Positions 31,107 to 40,403 of a stretch of DNA of 64,000 bases are shown here, piece after piece (positions within the stretch are counted from its first letter, which is position 1; each line of letters begins with the position of its first letter). The notes beneath the pieces are model-generated. The model was given only the letters and a program-made list of their open reading frames with translations. It made no database searches and was not told where the DNA came from. The stretch spans positions 95,957-159,956 of the forward strand of contig NZ_JAPZVQ010000012.1 in the NCBI RefSeq assembly GCF_027622945.1, written 5' to 3'. Made by a program: the position numbers and the translations under genes. Source of the DNA: Glycomyces lechevalierae. GTDB taxonomy: Bacteria > Actinomycetota > Actinomycetes > Mycobacteriales > Micromonosporaceae.

Positions 31107-32213
31107 CTACTCCTTGCCCTCCCGCTCCGCCAACCGCGCCTCCGCCGCCAAAGCCCGCTCACGCCACGACTCCACCGCCGCGTTCCTCTCCGCACCCGCG
31201 GCCTCCGCCGACTCCACCCGCGACTCCAGCACACGCCGATCCGCTACCGCACCCGCCAGCTCAGCACGCAGCCGATCCACATCACCGGCCTGCTCCACCG
31301 CGCGCGACACCGCCGCCTCGGCATCACGCCGCGCCACCGCCACCTCCGCGACCAGCGACTCCACCCGCGACCGCTCCGCGTCCCGCTCGGCGATGAACCC
31401 CAGCGCCCGCGTCTCGGCCCGCTCCAGCGCCGCCTCACCGGCCCGCAACGCCTCAGCCGCCTCCGCAGCGACCTGATCCGCCCGCGCCCGAGCCGCCTCC
31501 GCCTCACCACGCGCCGCGACCGCCACCTGCTCCGCCTCCTCACGGGCACTCACGGCCGCCTCCCGCTCGGCGACCGCCACCGCCCGCGCCTCCTCAGCCG
31601 CCCGCGCCGCCGCCTCGGCCTCCTTGCGCCCGGCCACCGCCGCGACCGCCTCGGCGACCGCCGCCGCCGTCTCCCCACGAGCCGCCTCCGCGTCCCGCAC
31701 CGCCGCCAACCGCGCCGCGACCGCCTCCTTCGCCCGGCCCTCGGCCGCCTCCAAGGCACCCGCGACCCGCTCGGCCTCGCCCTGCGCCGACACCAACTCC
31801 TCACGCAGCCCCGCAGCCCGCGAGGCGACCTCGTCCCGCTCCGCCCGCGCCGCCGCCACCGACGCCGCCGCATCCGACCGCACCTCCGCGAGCCGCGCCT
31901 CGACCTCCGCCGGATCCGTCTCCGCCCGCAACGCCTCAGCGAGCGGCGCCAGCGCCGACGACATCGACTGCTCGATCTGCTCGTACAACTCCTCAGCCCG
32001 CGCCAGAGCGCCCTCGAGCCCCGGCGTCGCCCGACGCAGCTCGCGCTGGCGCTTCGCCTGCGACGCGCAGTCGCCCTCCGCGCAGTACAGGCGCGGGCGC
32101 CCGCGCCCGGGCTGCTGCGGGACCGGCGTCCCGCACCGCTTGCACAGCGTCGCGCCCTTCACGGGCGTCCGGGTCGCGGGAACGGTGGTCTCGTTCGTAC
32201 CTGTTTTCGTCAT
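31107..32213 (-). CDS. Zinc-ribbon plus long coiled-coil protein
   Basis: This 368-residue protein starts MTKTGTNETTVPATRT. Near residue 25 a Cys cluster (LCKRCGTPVPQQPGRG, RLYCAEGDCASQAKRQR) forms a likely zinc ribbon with a basic patch. The rest, about residues 70-365, is an almost unbroken Ala/Glu/Arg heptad coiled coil. The plan resembles KfrA-type plasmid partition or chromosome-organisation proteins, in which a small DNA-binding head is joined to a long coil, but the head here is different. The promoter region carries a unique AT-rich palindrome (32236-32265) that could be its autoregulatory site. DNA binding is inferred. Confidence 0.75.
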   Translation of the reverse strand: MTKTGTNETTVPATRTPVKGATLCKRCGTPVPQQPGRGRPRLYCAEGDCASQAKRQRELRRATPGLEGALARAEELYEQIEQSMSSALAPLAEALRAETDPAEVEARLAEVRSDAAASVAAARAERDEVASRAAGLREELVSAQGEAERVAGALEAAEGRAKEAVAARLAAVRDAEAARGETAAAVAEAVAAVAGRKEAEAAARAAEEARAVAVAEREAAVSAREEAEQVAVAARGEAEAARARADQVAAEAAEALRAGEAALERAETRALGFIAERDAERSRVESLVAEVAVARRDAEAAVSRAVEQAGDVDRLRAELAGAVADRRVLESRVESAEAAGAERNAAVESWRERALAAEARLAEREGKE

Positions 32214-32235
32214 GCACACAACCTACCATTATTAA

Positions 32236-32265
32236 TTTCCGTTTTTAATATTTAAATAACGGAAA
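32236..32265. promoter_or_regulatory. AT-rich palindrome upstream of coiled-coil gene
   Basis: TTTCCGTT (32236-32243) and AACGGAAA (32258-32265) are an 8-bp inverted repeat around a 14-base AT-only core. The surrounding 32225-32270 is the most AT-rich stretch noticed in the window. It is 23 bp upstream of the coiled-coil gene start, as expected for an operator or for promoter melting. Confidence 0.65.
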
Positions 32266-32488
32266 AACAAGCGTGTCGCCTCCACCCGTATAACTCACGA
32301 GAAGTGCCGTTCCCGCAAGTAATGATGATCTGGGGCCAGACACGACCTCCCGCGAACCGAGCCCCCGTTCGTCGGGTCGGTGACCCTATTGACGCGATCG
32401 GGCCCGCAACGCCGGTCCGGGGCACGCCGGAGCGGATGGCCGGAAATCGGTGTGGCACGGGCACGCCGGGGTCTGGTAGAAAACGTGA

Positions 32489-33022
32489 GTGCTTACAGGC
32501 GACAAGATCGGGCTCAGGGCCCGCCATGAGGACGACATTCCCGTACTGCTCGAGGAACTCACCGACCCGCTCACCACGGCCCGTGCGACCGGCCTCCCGT
32601 GGCGGCCGTACACCCCGGGCTCGAAGGAGGCGCCGTTCAACGTCGACGACACCAAGGAAGGCGTCGTCCACTTCTCGGTCGTGGACCTCGAGGACGGCGC
32701 GCTGGCGGGTGTCGCGAACCTGTGGGGCATCGACAAGCACCACCGCACCGCCCACCTCGGCCTGGGATTGCGGCCGTCCGTGCGCGGCAAGGGATTCGCC
32801 ACCGACGTCGTCGCGGTGCTGTGCCACTACGGGTTCGTCGTGCACGGCCTGCGTCGGCTGCAGATCGAGACCCTGGCGGACAACACCCCGATGCTGCGCG
32901 CCGCCGAACGCAACGGCTTCACCCGCGAGGGTGTGCTGCGCGACGCGGAGTGGGTCATGGGCGAGTGCCTGGACCAGGTGATCCTCGGCCTGCTCGTGGA
33001 CGAGTGGAAGGCCGCCGCCTAG
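32489..33022 (+). CDS. GNAT N-acetyltransferase (RimJ/RimL-like)
   Basis: This 177-residue protein has acetyl-CoA-binding motif A, GLGLRPSVRGKGFATDVV (R-x-x-G-x-G), then LRRLQIETLADNTPMLRAAE and NGFTREGVLRDAEWVMGE, the classic order of RimJ/RimL acetyltransferases. It would acetylate an amino group of a protein or small molecule. The GTG start at 32489 follows a TAGAAA box by only a few bases, consistent with a leaderless transcript. Confidence 0.88.
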   Translation: MLTGDKIGLRARHEDDIPVLLEELTDPLTTARATGLPWRPYTPGSKEAPFNVDDTKEGVVHFSVVDLEDGALAGVANLWGIDKHHRTAHLGLGLRPSVRGKGFATDVVAVLCHYGFVVHGLRRLQIETLADNTPMLRAAERNGFTREGVLRDAEWVMGECLDQVILGLLVDEWKAAA

Positions 33023-33103
33023 CTCCCGGGTTCTCGCGTTCGGGCCCTGACGTGCGATGCCGCTGCCAGGATGGCGGTATCGCAACGACGAAGGGAGCCC
33101 GCG

Positions 33104-33511
33104 ATGGGTTCGATCCTCAACCCGTACGTCCAGTTCAACGGGGACGCACGGGAGGCCATGGAGTTCTACAAGAGCGTCCTCGGCGGCGAGCTGAGGGTGA
33201 TGACCTTCGGTGAGTCCGGGGTGCCGGGGCCGGGGTCCGACAAGGTCATGCACGCACAACTCACCTCTGAGGCGGGGTACACGATCATGGCCTCCGACAC
33301 GCCGCCCGGCATGGAGTACAAGCCCGGCCAGAATCTTTCGATCAGCATCTCCGGCGACGAGGCTGAGCGCCTGCGGACGTACTGGCAGAACCTGGGCGAG
33401 GGTGCGACGATCACCATGCCCCTCGAGAAGCAGATGTGGGGCGACGAGTTCGGCGCGCTGGTCGACCGGTTCGGGATCAACTGGATGGTCAACATCACCG
33501 CCGGCCAGTGA
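33104..33511 (+). CDS. VOC-family protein, PhnB-like
   Basis: This 135-residue protein starts MGSILNPYVQFNGDAREAM after AAGGGAG. It has the two beta-alpha-beta-beta-beta units of the glyoxalase/VOC fold, with FYKSVLGGELRVMTFGE, HAQLTSEAGYTIMASD, and WGDEFGALVDRFGINWMVN, as in PhnB/28-kDa 3-demethylubiquinone-like proteins. Metal-dependent ligand binding or isomerisation is possible. A terminator follows. Confidence 0.9.
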   Translation: MGSILNPYVQFNGDAREAMEFYKSVLGGELRVMTFGESGVPGPGSDKVMHAQLTSEAGYTIMASDTPPGMEYKPGQNLSISISGDEAERLRTYWQNLGEGATITMPLEKQMWGDEFGALVDRFGINWMVNITAGQ

Positions 33512-33529
33512 CGCCGACGCGACGATGAA

Positions 33530-33560
33530 GCGGGTGCCGGACCCAGGGTCCGGCACCCGC
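33530..33560. terminator. Hairpin terminator between convergent genes
   Basis: A perfect 14-bp stem (33530-33543 with 33547-33560) with a three-base loop separates the VOC gene from the ABC-permease gene. Confidence 0.85.
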
Positions 33561-33593
33561 TCGCTCATTCATTACTTGCGGGAATCTCGCTAG

Positions 33594-34579
33594 TCAGTTG
33601 AGGCCGCGCGGGATCCGCCAGAACGCGATCCCGGCGAGGACGGCCGAGAGGCCGACGGCGACGCCGAGTTCGAGCAACTGGAAGTCCCAGTACCGGTCGG
33701 CGGGCTGGTACACCACTTCGAACGAGGCGTCGAACCCGGTCATGCAGTCGTCGGGGGTGCCGCCGGTCTTGTCGCAGGCCTCGATGTCCGCCTCGGTGAC
33801 CTCCGTGCCGTCGCCTTTGTAGACGGTGATGTAGTCCGAGATCACCCACGCCCCCGGGATCGTGTACCCCTGGATGCCGGCGCCTTCGGGGCCGATGCCG
33901 AACGAGTCGATCTGGCCGACGGTGTTCGCGTCCGACCACTGGATGGTCTCGGTGACCGGCTCGGCGAAGTGCGGCCGGACCACGTTCGCCATGAGGAGTT
34001 GGAACGCGGCGAACACCAGGAGCGTCACGGCCATCGCGACGAGGGTCTTGCGGGCGAGGACGCCGACGACGAGCCCGAGGGTGAACGCCAGCAGCGCGTA
34101 TCCGAACGGCGCGAGGTCCCGCGCGGCGAACGTCAGCGGCTCGAACCGGGAGTTGACGAGGCCGTCGAACGGTTCGGCGGCCCACGACAGCAGCAGGCTG
34201 AGACCGCCGGTGAACAGGACGCTCACTCCCCCGGCCAGCGCGAGTTTCACTGCGAGCCAGCGTTTTCGGGTGACGGACTGGTTCCAGACGAGGCGGTGGG
34301 TGCCGGTTTCGAGTTCGCGGGTGATGAGGGGTGCGCCCCAGAAGGCGCCGATGAGGGCGGGTCCGACGATGAGGAGGAGTCCGATGAGGAGGAGTCCGGG
34401 GCCGAAGGTGTCGGCGAAGGCGTGTTTGGCGTCGTCGCATGCGGTGGTGCAGTCGGTGATGGTGAGTCGGTAGGTGTCGCGGAGGTCGGTTGCGAGGTAG
34501 AGGAGGTAGGCGGCGGCTGCGGCGATGAGGGCGGCGGTCCAGAGGGTTTGGGCGCGCATTTGGCGCCAGGTCAGCCAGA

Positions 34580-34583
<4 letters not shown>
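33594..34583 (-). CDS. ABC-2 type transporter permease
   Basis: This 329-residue protein begins MIWLTWRQMRAQTLWTA. Six hydrophobic segments are visible, with a large extracytoplasmic loop between the last two that contains conserved cysteines (IEACDKTGGTPDDCMTGF). The WGAPLITRELETGTHRLVWN segment is typical of actinobacterial ABC-2 permeases of the YtrB/C type. Its start overlaps the ATPase stop. Substrate is unknown; such GntR-ABC units often respond to cell-wall antibiotics. Confidence 0.87.
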
Positions 34584-35469
<886 letters not shown>

Positions 35470-35473
<4 letters not shown>

Positions 35474-35859
35474 GGGGTCACCTGTGGTGCCTTTCTGATG
35501 GTGGTGTCGAAGAGGGCTTGGATGGCGGCGTCGTCGAGTCCGGCTTCGCGGGCGCGGGTGATCCAGGCTTGGAGTGCGGTTTTGAGTTCGGCGTGGGCGT
35601 CGAGGGTGTCGTCGGCGAGGGTGGCGGTGACGAAGGTGCCGCGTCCTGGTTGTGGTGCGACGAGTCCTTGGCGTTCGAGTTCGCGGTAGGCCTTGAGGAC
35701 GGTGTTGGGGTTGATGGCGATCTTGGCGACGACTTGTTTGACCGTGGGCAGCTGGTCCCCCACGTCGAGCATGCCGAGTCGGAGGGCTTGCTGGACTTGG
35801 TGGACGAGTTGCATGTACGGGGCCACGCCGGAGCGCGGTTCGAGGTGGAAGTCGATCAC
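35470..35859 (-). CDS. GntR-family regulator, YtrA subfamily
   Basis: This 129-residue protein has a winged-helix domain in residues 1-75: GVAPYMQLVHQVQQALRLGM, GDQLPTVKQVVAKIAINPNT and GLVAPQPGRGTFV. A short C-terminal helical tail identifies the small YtrA subfamily, which controls adjacent ABC transporters. The start is a GTG. Just upstream, 35860-35900 is AT-rich with related CACTA/ACTATAG repeats, a plausible autoregulatory operator. Confidence 0.92.
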
Positions 35860-35950
35860 GAAGTTTCTCTATTTCACTAGGATGTTAGCACTATAGGTCC
35901 ATGGGGGTGGGTCCGTCAATCCCGGGGTGGTCCCACTCCCCTGCCGGGGT

Positions 35951-36175
35951 CTATCGTCCCTGGTTGCGGGGGTGGCGGCGGGCGTGGCGTTCGTTGCCGA
36001 ACTTGTAGGCGCCGGTCCAGCGGGCCATCACGTGCTGCTCCTCCCCCGCGGCGATCTCGGCGAGGAACGTGGCGGCGCGGGCGCCGCGGAGGGTGGCGGC
36101 GGCCCGGCCGCGGTGGACGATGACGATCGTCCCGTCCCCGCGCTGGGTGTAGCTGAAGCCGGAGGGTGCGGTCAC
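35951..36175 (-). CDS. Small conserved actinobacterial protein
   Basis: This 74-residue protein starts at GTG overlapping the rhomboid stop (GTGA). The sequence VTAPSGFSYTQRGDGTIVIV, then HRGRAAATLRGARAATFLAE and MARWTGAYKFGNERH, fits a compact alpha/beta family I recall as widespread among actinobacteria and always annotated hypothetical. The C-terminus is very basic, which may indicate nucleic-acid contact. Function is unknown. Confidence 0.78.
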   Translation of the reverse strand: MTAPSGFSYTQRGDGTIVIVHRGRAAATLRGARAATFLAEIAAGEEQHVMARWTGAYKFGNERHARRHPRNQGR

Positions 36176-36768
36176 GGCTCGGTCGCCGCGACGCGGGCGG
36201 CGTTGCGGGCCATGAAGGCGGCGCCGATGCCGCCGAGGAACCCGAACAGGTGGCCCTGCCAGGAGATGTGCGGCAGGGACGGGAAGATCCCCCACACCGC
36301 GGTCCCGTACACGGCGAGGACGGCGAGGGCGATGAGGAAGTCGCCGATGCGGCGCATGACGATGCCGCGGGCGAGGAGGTAGCCGAGGAGCCCGAAGACG
36401 ACGCCGGAGGCGCCGACGGTCACCGAGTGCGCCGGTGAGAACAGCCAGACGCCGATGCCGGAGGCGAGGGTCGCGACGATGAGGGCGATCCACATGCCGC
36501 GCCAGTCGCGGAGGGCGGCGATGGTGCCCATGACGATGAGGGGCACGGTGTTGGAGGCGAGGTGGGCGGCGCCGGCGTGGAGGAACGGCGCGGTGGCGAT
36601 GCCGGTGAGGCCTTCGAGGCTGCGCGGGGTGATGCCGTAGGCGGTGAGGTGGGCCGGGACGATCCAGTCGGTGATGAGCAGGAGCCACATGAGGGCGATG
36701 ACGGCGCCCCAGAGGGTGAGGACGCGGCGGAGGGGGTGGAGGGGCGCGGGGCCGGTGGGTTGCGTCAT
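36172..36768 (-). CDS. Rhomboid-family intramembrane serine protease
   Basis: This 198-residue protein has six membrane segments. The catalytic Ser sits in VTVGASGVVFGLLGYLL (GASG) and the catalytic His in SWQGHLFGFLGGIGAAF. The first helix ends in WIVPAHLTAYGI, and AGAAHLASNTVPLIVMG contains the conserved H-x-x-x-N. The protein cleaves membrane-spanning substrates. The start at 36768 is followed upstream by two direct repeats (36784-36839). Confidence 0.93.
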   Translation of the reverse strand: MTQPTGPAPLHPLRRVLTLWGAVIALMWLLLITDWIVPAHLTAYGITPRSLEGLTGIATAPFLHAGAAHLASNTVPLIVMGTIAALRDWRGMWIALIVATLASGIGVWLFSPAHSVTVGASGVVFGLLGYLLARGIVMRRIGDFLIALAVLAVYGTAVWGIFPSLPHISWQGHLFGFLGGIGAAFMARNAARVAATEP

Positions 36769-36783
36769 CGGGTTCCTTCAGGT

Positions 36784-36839
36784 GGCGCGGTCGTTCAAGG
36801 GGCGCAGTCGTTGCAGCGGCGCGGTCGTTCAAGGGGTGC
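36784..36839. repeat. Two 22-bp direct repeats upstream of rhomboid gene
   Basis: GGCGCGGTCGTTCAAGGGGC (start of the first 22-bp copy, 36784-36805) recurs at 36818-36839 with one difference, at a 34-bp period. Degenerate CGGTCGT pieces continue to 36865. They lie in the leader of the rhomboid gene and could be regulator sites or slippage products. Confidence 0.7.
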
Positions 36840-36952
36840 GGTCGTGCGGGGTCGTCGTGTTGAAGGGTAGTCGGTGCGCGCGTCTGTGCGGCCGCTCGCT
36901 CGGGTCGGGCGCGATGGCGGGACGGGGCCGGTTCGGATGATAGGTTCCCTCG

Positions 36953-37504
36953 ATGGCCTTTAGCCTGCTGAGTCGAGTTTGGAAGCCGGTGGCCGCCGCG
37001 TGTGTGAGCGTGGGGCTGCTGGCGGGTTGCGGCGCGGATGACGGCGCCGCCGAGGAAGGGAGTGCCGACGTGGTGCAGATCAGTGACGGTGTCGAGGTGT
37101 CGGTCTCGCCGGAGACGGACGCGAAGCCGGTCGTCTCGGTGCCGAGCGGTGAGGAGCCGCCGAAGGCGCTGTTCACGTTCGACGTGGTCGAGGGCTCGGG
37201 TACCGAGGCGAAGGCCGGTGACTCGGTCGCGGTCCAGTACGCGGGGTTCAACTGGTCGAACGGCAAGGAGTTCGACGCGTCGTGGAACCGTGGCGCGCAG
37301 CCGTTCTCGGTGTCGCCGCTGGGTTCGGCGCCGGTGATCCAGGGCTGGAACGACGGCCTGGTCGGCGCGCAGGTCGGCGACCGGCGCCTGATCGTGATCC
37401 CGCCGGAGCTCGGTTACGGCGCGCAGGGCGCGGGCGGCGTGATCGGCCCGAACGAGACCCTGGTCTTCGTGGTGGACGTGGTGTCGATCAACGGCAAGTC
37501 CTAG
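36953..37504 (+). CDS. FKBP-type peptidyl-prolyl isomerase lipoprotein
   Basis: This 183-residue protein has a signal peptide with lipobox VGLLAGC (lipidated Cys near residue 25) and then a low-complexity linker. An FKBP domain occupies residues 70-182: VAVQYAGFNWSNGKEFDASW, PVIQGWNDGLVGAQVGDRRL and IPPELGYGAQGAGGVIGPNE. It would accelerate proline isomerisation during folding of exported proteins at the membrane surface. A terminator follows. Confidence 0.95.
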   Translation: MAFSLLSRVWKPVAAACVSVGLLAGCGADDGAAEEGSADVVQISDGVEVSVSPETDAKPVVSVPSGEEPPKALFTFDVVEGSGTEAKAGDSVAVQYAGFNWSNGKEFDASWNRGAQPFSVSPLGSAPVIQGWNDGLVGAQVGDRRLIVIPPELGYGAQGAGGVIGPNETLVFVVDVVSINGKS

Positions 37505-37520
37505 TCCCCCAAGGCTGTTC

Positions 37521-37552
37521 GAGGGGCGTCGCGCGGTTGCGCGGCGCCCCTC
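37521..37552. terminator. Hairpin terminator
   Basis: GAGGGGCG pairs with CGCCCCTC and an inner GCGC stem closes a short loop. The hairpin is 17 bp after the FKBP stop and before the convergent MoaD-like gene. Confidence 0.75.
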
Positions 37553-37564
37553 TCTTCGTGTCGG

Positions 37565-37846
37565 TCAGCCTCCGGCGATGGACGGGAGGATCTGGATGTC
37601 GTGGCCTTTGACGGGCGTGTCGAGGCCTTGGAGGCGGCGGCTCTCCTCGTCGCCGACGTAGATGTTCACGTACCGGCGCAGCCGCCCGGCCTCGTCGCGG
37701 AGCCGCCGGCCCAGGCGCGGGTGGGCGGCGGTGACCAGGTCGAGGACGTCGCCGAGCGTGGCGCCGTCGGGGACGTCGACGTCGAGGTGGCGGTTCCCGC
37801 CGCATTCGGAGGCGAGCGCGGCGGGCAGTTTCACGTCGATGTTCAC
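37565..37846 (-). CDS. MoaD/ThiS-family sulfur-carrier protein
   Basis: This 93-residue protein starts at GTG overlapping the stop of the BNR-repeat gene. It is a ubiquitin-like fold: VNIDVKLPAALASECGG, DVPDGATLGDVLDLV and RYVNIYVGDEESRR, ending in the Gly-Gly tail (LPSIAGG) that is adenylated or thiocarboxylated in this family. It may deliver sulfur for a cofactor, or act as a protein modifier. It is translationally coupled to the beta-propeller protein, a pairing I recall from other actinobacteria. Confidence 0.87.
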   Translation of the reverse strand: MNIDVKLPAALASECGGNRHLDVDVPDGATLGDVLDLVTAAHPRLGRRLRDEAGRLRRYVNIYVGDEESRRLQGLDTPVKGHDIQILPSIAGG

Positions 37847-38982
37847 GGGGTCTCCATGGCGCGCACGCAGAGGACGTCGGGCAGGTGGGCGGCGACGAGG
37901 TGCCACTGTCCGGTGTCGTCCGAGGCCCACACGTCGCCGCAGCGGGTCCCGAAGTACCAGCCGGGGTCGGCGGCGTAGTCGGTGCACGCGCCGTCGCGCA
38001 TGACGGTGCCGAAGTAGGGCTCCTCGGGCAGGCCGGTGCCCCAGGGCTCCCAGGTGTCGCCGCCGTCGGTGGTCCGCCAGGCGCTGATGCGGTGGCCGGG
38101 CGGGGTGCGGTCCATGGATTCGCCGACGGGCCAGGCCATCACGGTGCCCGGCTGGGTCGGGTGGGCGACCATCGCGAACCCGAAGTTCGTGGGCAGGTTC
38201 GCGGAGATGTCGGTCCAGCCGCCGTCGGGCCGGGTCGCGCGGTACGCCGGGCCGTGCGACTGGGCGAAGAGCGTCCCGGCGGCGTCGCGGGTGACCTTGT
38301 GGATGCAGTGCCCGGACTCGGGTTCGGGGTCGGGCCCGTAGTCGACGGTGATGCCCTTGGTGATGCCGTTCCAGGTCTTGCCGTCGTCGTGGGTCTGGTA
38401 GATCCCGCCGGAGGACATCGCGATGGTGAGGGTCGCGGGGTCGCCGGGGTCGGGGACGATGGTGTGCACGGCGGGCCCGGCGCCGCCGGAGGCCCACGTG
38501 GTGTGCTCGGGGTGGTCCCACAGGGCCTGGTTGAATTCGAAGGTCTGCCCGCCGTCGTCGGAGGTCCACAGGCTGGTGGGTTCGACGCCGGCCCAGACGC
38601 GCCGGCCGGGGCCGAAGGCGAGCTGCCAGATCTTCTTGACGGTGTTGGTCTGCTCGGCGTCGGGCTGGTCGATGCCGGCGGTGTCGGAGTAGTCGAGGGG
38701 CCGGTAGGGCAGGTCCTGGGGGAAGGCCATGGGGGCGTTCTCGGGTTCGGACCAGGTGGCGGCGGCGTCGTCGGAGCGCCAGATGGAGGGGCCGAAGAAC
38801 GTGGAGGCGCCGACGAGGACGCGGCCGGTGGCGGGGTCGGCGGCGATCGCGAAGATCTCGGCGACGGCGGTGAACCCGTCGTCGTCGAGTTTCGCGGGGC
38901 CGTCGACGGACCAGTGGACGCGGTCGTCGCTGGTGGCGGTGAAGAGGCCTTTGCGGGTGCCGATGAGGACGAGGTAGGCCAT
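37843..38982 (-). CDS. BNR/sortilin-like beta-propeller protein
   Basis: This 379-residue protein carries repeated Asp-box motifs: SIWRSDDAAATWSEP, SLWTSDDGGQTFEF, GIYQTHDDGKTWNG, SAWRTTDGGDTWEP and DVWASDDTGQWHLV. These are the S-x-D-x-G-x-T-W turns of sialidase and sortilin propellers. No signal peptide is present (MAYLVLIGTRKGLFTAT), so it is probably cytosolic. It lacks the catalytic set of a sialidase that I can see. Its coupling with a MoaD/ThiS protein suggests the propeller is a partner or target of that carrier. Confidence 0.85.
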   Translation of the reverse strand: MAYLVLIGTRKGLFTATSDDRVHWSVDGPAKLDDDGFTAVAEIFAIAADPATGRVLVGASTFFGPSIWRSDDAAATWSEPENAPMAFPQDLPYRPLDYSDTAGIDQPDAEQTNTVKKIWQLAFGPGRRVWAGVEPTSLWTSDDGGQTFEFNQALWDHPEHTTWASGGAGPAVHTIVPDPGDPATLTIAMSSGGIYQTHDDGKTWNGITKGITVDYGPDPEPESGHCIHKVTRDAAGTLFAQSHGPAYRATRPDGGWTDISANLPTNFGFAMVAHPTQPGTVMAWPVGESMDRTPPGHRISAWRTTDGGDTWEPWGTGLPEEPYFGTVMRDGACTDYAADPGWYFGTRCGDVWASDDTGQWHLVAAHLPDVLCVRAMETP

Positions 38983-39063
38983 GGCGGGCTCCTTTGCCGT
39001 GCGGTGTGGCTGTCAGCCCCCATCGTCGCGCCAGGGTGTGACGTTTTCAGGCCGTTCGGGGTT

Positions 39064-39582
39064 TCACCCGGTCGCGGCGGCCGCGATCGCGGCGGCGACT
39101 TCGTCGGGGGTGCGGCGGGTGGTGTCGACGACGTGGGTGGCGTCGCGCATCCATTCGTCAAGGGCGGCCAGGTAGGTGTCGTAGTGGTCGAGGCGCCACT
39201 GCTTCGCGGTGGGCTCCTCGGCGTCGTGCTCGACGCGGGTGGTGAAGGTGTCGCGTTCGGCGTGGAGGGTGAAGGCGCGCACGGGGATCCCGGCTTTCGC
39301 GAAGCCGTCGGCGAGCTCGGTCCAGTACTCGCGCTGGAGGACCGACTGCGGGATGACGAGGGTGCCGCCGACGTAGTCGAGGACCTGGCGGGCGGTCTCG
39401 ATCGTGAGGCCGCGCCGGGGGTCCCATTCCTTGAAGTCTCGGCACGGGACGTCGCCGATGATGGGACGCAGGAGGAATCCGATGTGCTCGGAGTCGAAGA
39501 CCCGCGCGGGGAGGGCGTCCTTGAGCAGGCGCGCGGTCGTGGTCTTGCCGGCGCCGAAGTTGCCGTTGAGCCAGACGATCAT
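39064..39582 (-). CDS. P-loop kinase-like ATPase, TmrB-like
   Basis: This 172-residue protein begins MIVWLNGNFGAGKTTTARLL (Walker A at the N-terminus), then FDSEHIGFLLRPIIG and TLVIPQSVLQREYWTE. The layout, with W-L-N-G before the P-loop and a C-terminal DTTRRTPDEVAAAIA, matches the TmrB-like ATPases, one of which gives tunicamycin resistance in Bacillus. Substrate here is unknown. A monocistronic unit is likely. Confidence 0.85.
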   Translation of the reverse strand: MIVWLNGNFGAGKTTTARLLKDALPARVFDSEHIGFLLRPIIGDVPCRDFKEWDPRRGLTIETARQVLDYVGGTLVIPQSVLQREYWTELADGFAKAGIPVRAFTLHAERDTFTTRVEHDAEEPTAKQWRLDHYDTYLAALDEWMRDATHVVDTTRRTPDEVAAAIAAAATG

Positions 39583-39698
39583 TCGCGGAATCTAGCAGGA
39601 GCGGCCCTGTTCCGCGCTCCCCGTTTGTGTTACGTTGCGAACACCCCGGGCGCACTGCCGCGCCGACCTGCCCGTTCGTGTCCCGTTAGGACGTTCCC

Positions 39699-40403
39699 AT
39701 GCGCGCCTCCCGCCTCCTCCTGGTCCTGCCGCTCGTGCTCGCCGCCGGCTGCTCCGACCTCGCCGATCTCGCCGACGAGCCGACCGCCGGCGCCCCTACA
39801 GGGTCCGGTTCGCAGGTGTCGAACGAGTTCAGCGCCACCGCGCCGTTCACCGTCACCGTCGACCCGGCGGCGCTGAACGCGGACATCGAGGCGCTGGAGG
39901 TCGCCGAGGAGCGCGATGCCGGGTATGACCGGTCGTTGTTCCCGCACTGGAAGGACGATGACGGGAACGGGTGCGATGCGCGCGATGACGTGCTGGTCAA
40001 GCAGGACCGGTCGGGCGGCCTGACGGAGGCCGACTGCGACGGGGCGATGACCGGCGAGTGGATCTCGATGTACGACGGCGAGACGGTCACGGATTCGGGT
40101 GACATCGACATCGACCATTTCGTGCCGTTGAAGGAGGCGTGGGGGTCGGGTGCGGTCGACTGGACGACCGAGGACCGTCAGGCGTATGCGAACTGGCAGG
40201 AGAACAACTGGCATCTCATCGCGGTGACCGCGTCGTCGAACCGGTCCAAGTCGGATCAGGATCCGGCCGAGTGGATGCCGGAGGATGAGGGCGTGTGGTG
40301 CGCGTACATCTGGGCGTGGGTCGCGGTGAAGACCGAATGGCATCTCACCGTCGATGAGGCGGAGAAGGCCGCGCTGCTGGACTACACGGCTTCGAGCTGC
40401 TAG
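39699..40403 (+). CDS. Secreted lipoprotein nuclease, DUF1524 (HNH)
   Basis: This 234-residue protein has a signal peptide with lipobox VLAAGC (LLLVLPLVLAAGC). The extracellular domain carries the DUF1524/GmrSD-C type HNH signature: DIDIDHFVPLKEAWGSGAVD and ASSNRSKSDQDPAEWMP, with the Asp-His pair and Asn/Lys residues that bind metal and phosphate. It also contains two Cys residues that could form disulfides. It probably degrades extracellular DNA at the cell surface. The stop overlaps the convergent gene by four bases. Confidence 0.92.
   Translation: MRASRLLLVLPLVLAAGCSDLADLADEPTAGAPTGSGSQVSNEFSATAPFTVTVDPAALNADIEALEVAEERDAGYDRSLFPHWKDDDGNGCDARDDVLVKQDRSGGLTEADCDGAMTGEWISMYDGETVTDSGDIDIDHFVPLKEAWGSGAVDWTTEDRQAYANWQENNWHLIAVTASSNRSKSDQDPAEWMPEDEGVWCAYIWAWVAVKTEWHLTVDEAEKAALLDYTASSC

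Noticed and set aside
33030..33103. Earlier start at 33071 for the VOC protein
   Set aside because: The ATG at 33104 has a good AAGGGAG ribosome site and begins the conserved fold. The extension MAVSQRRREPA has none.
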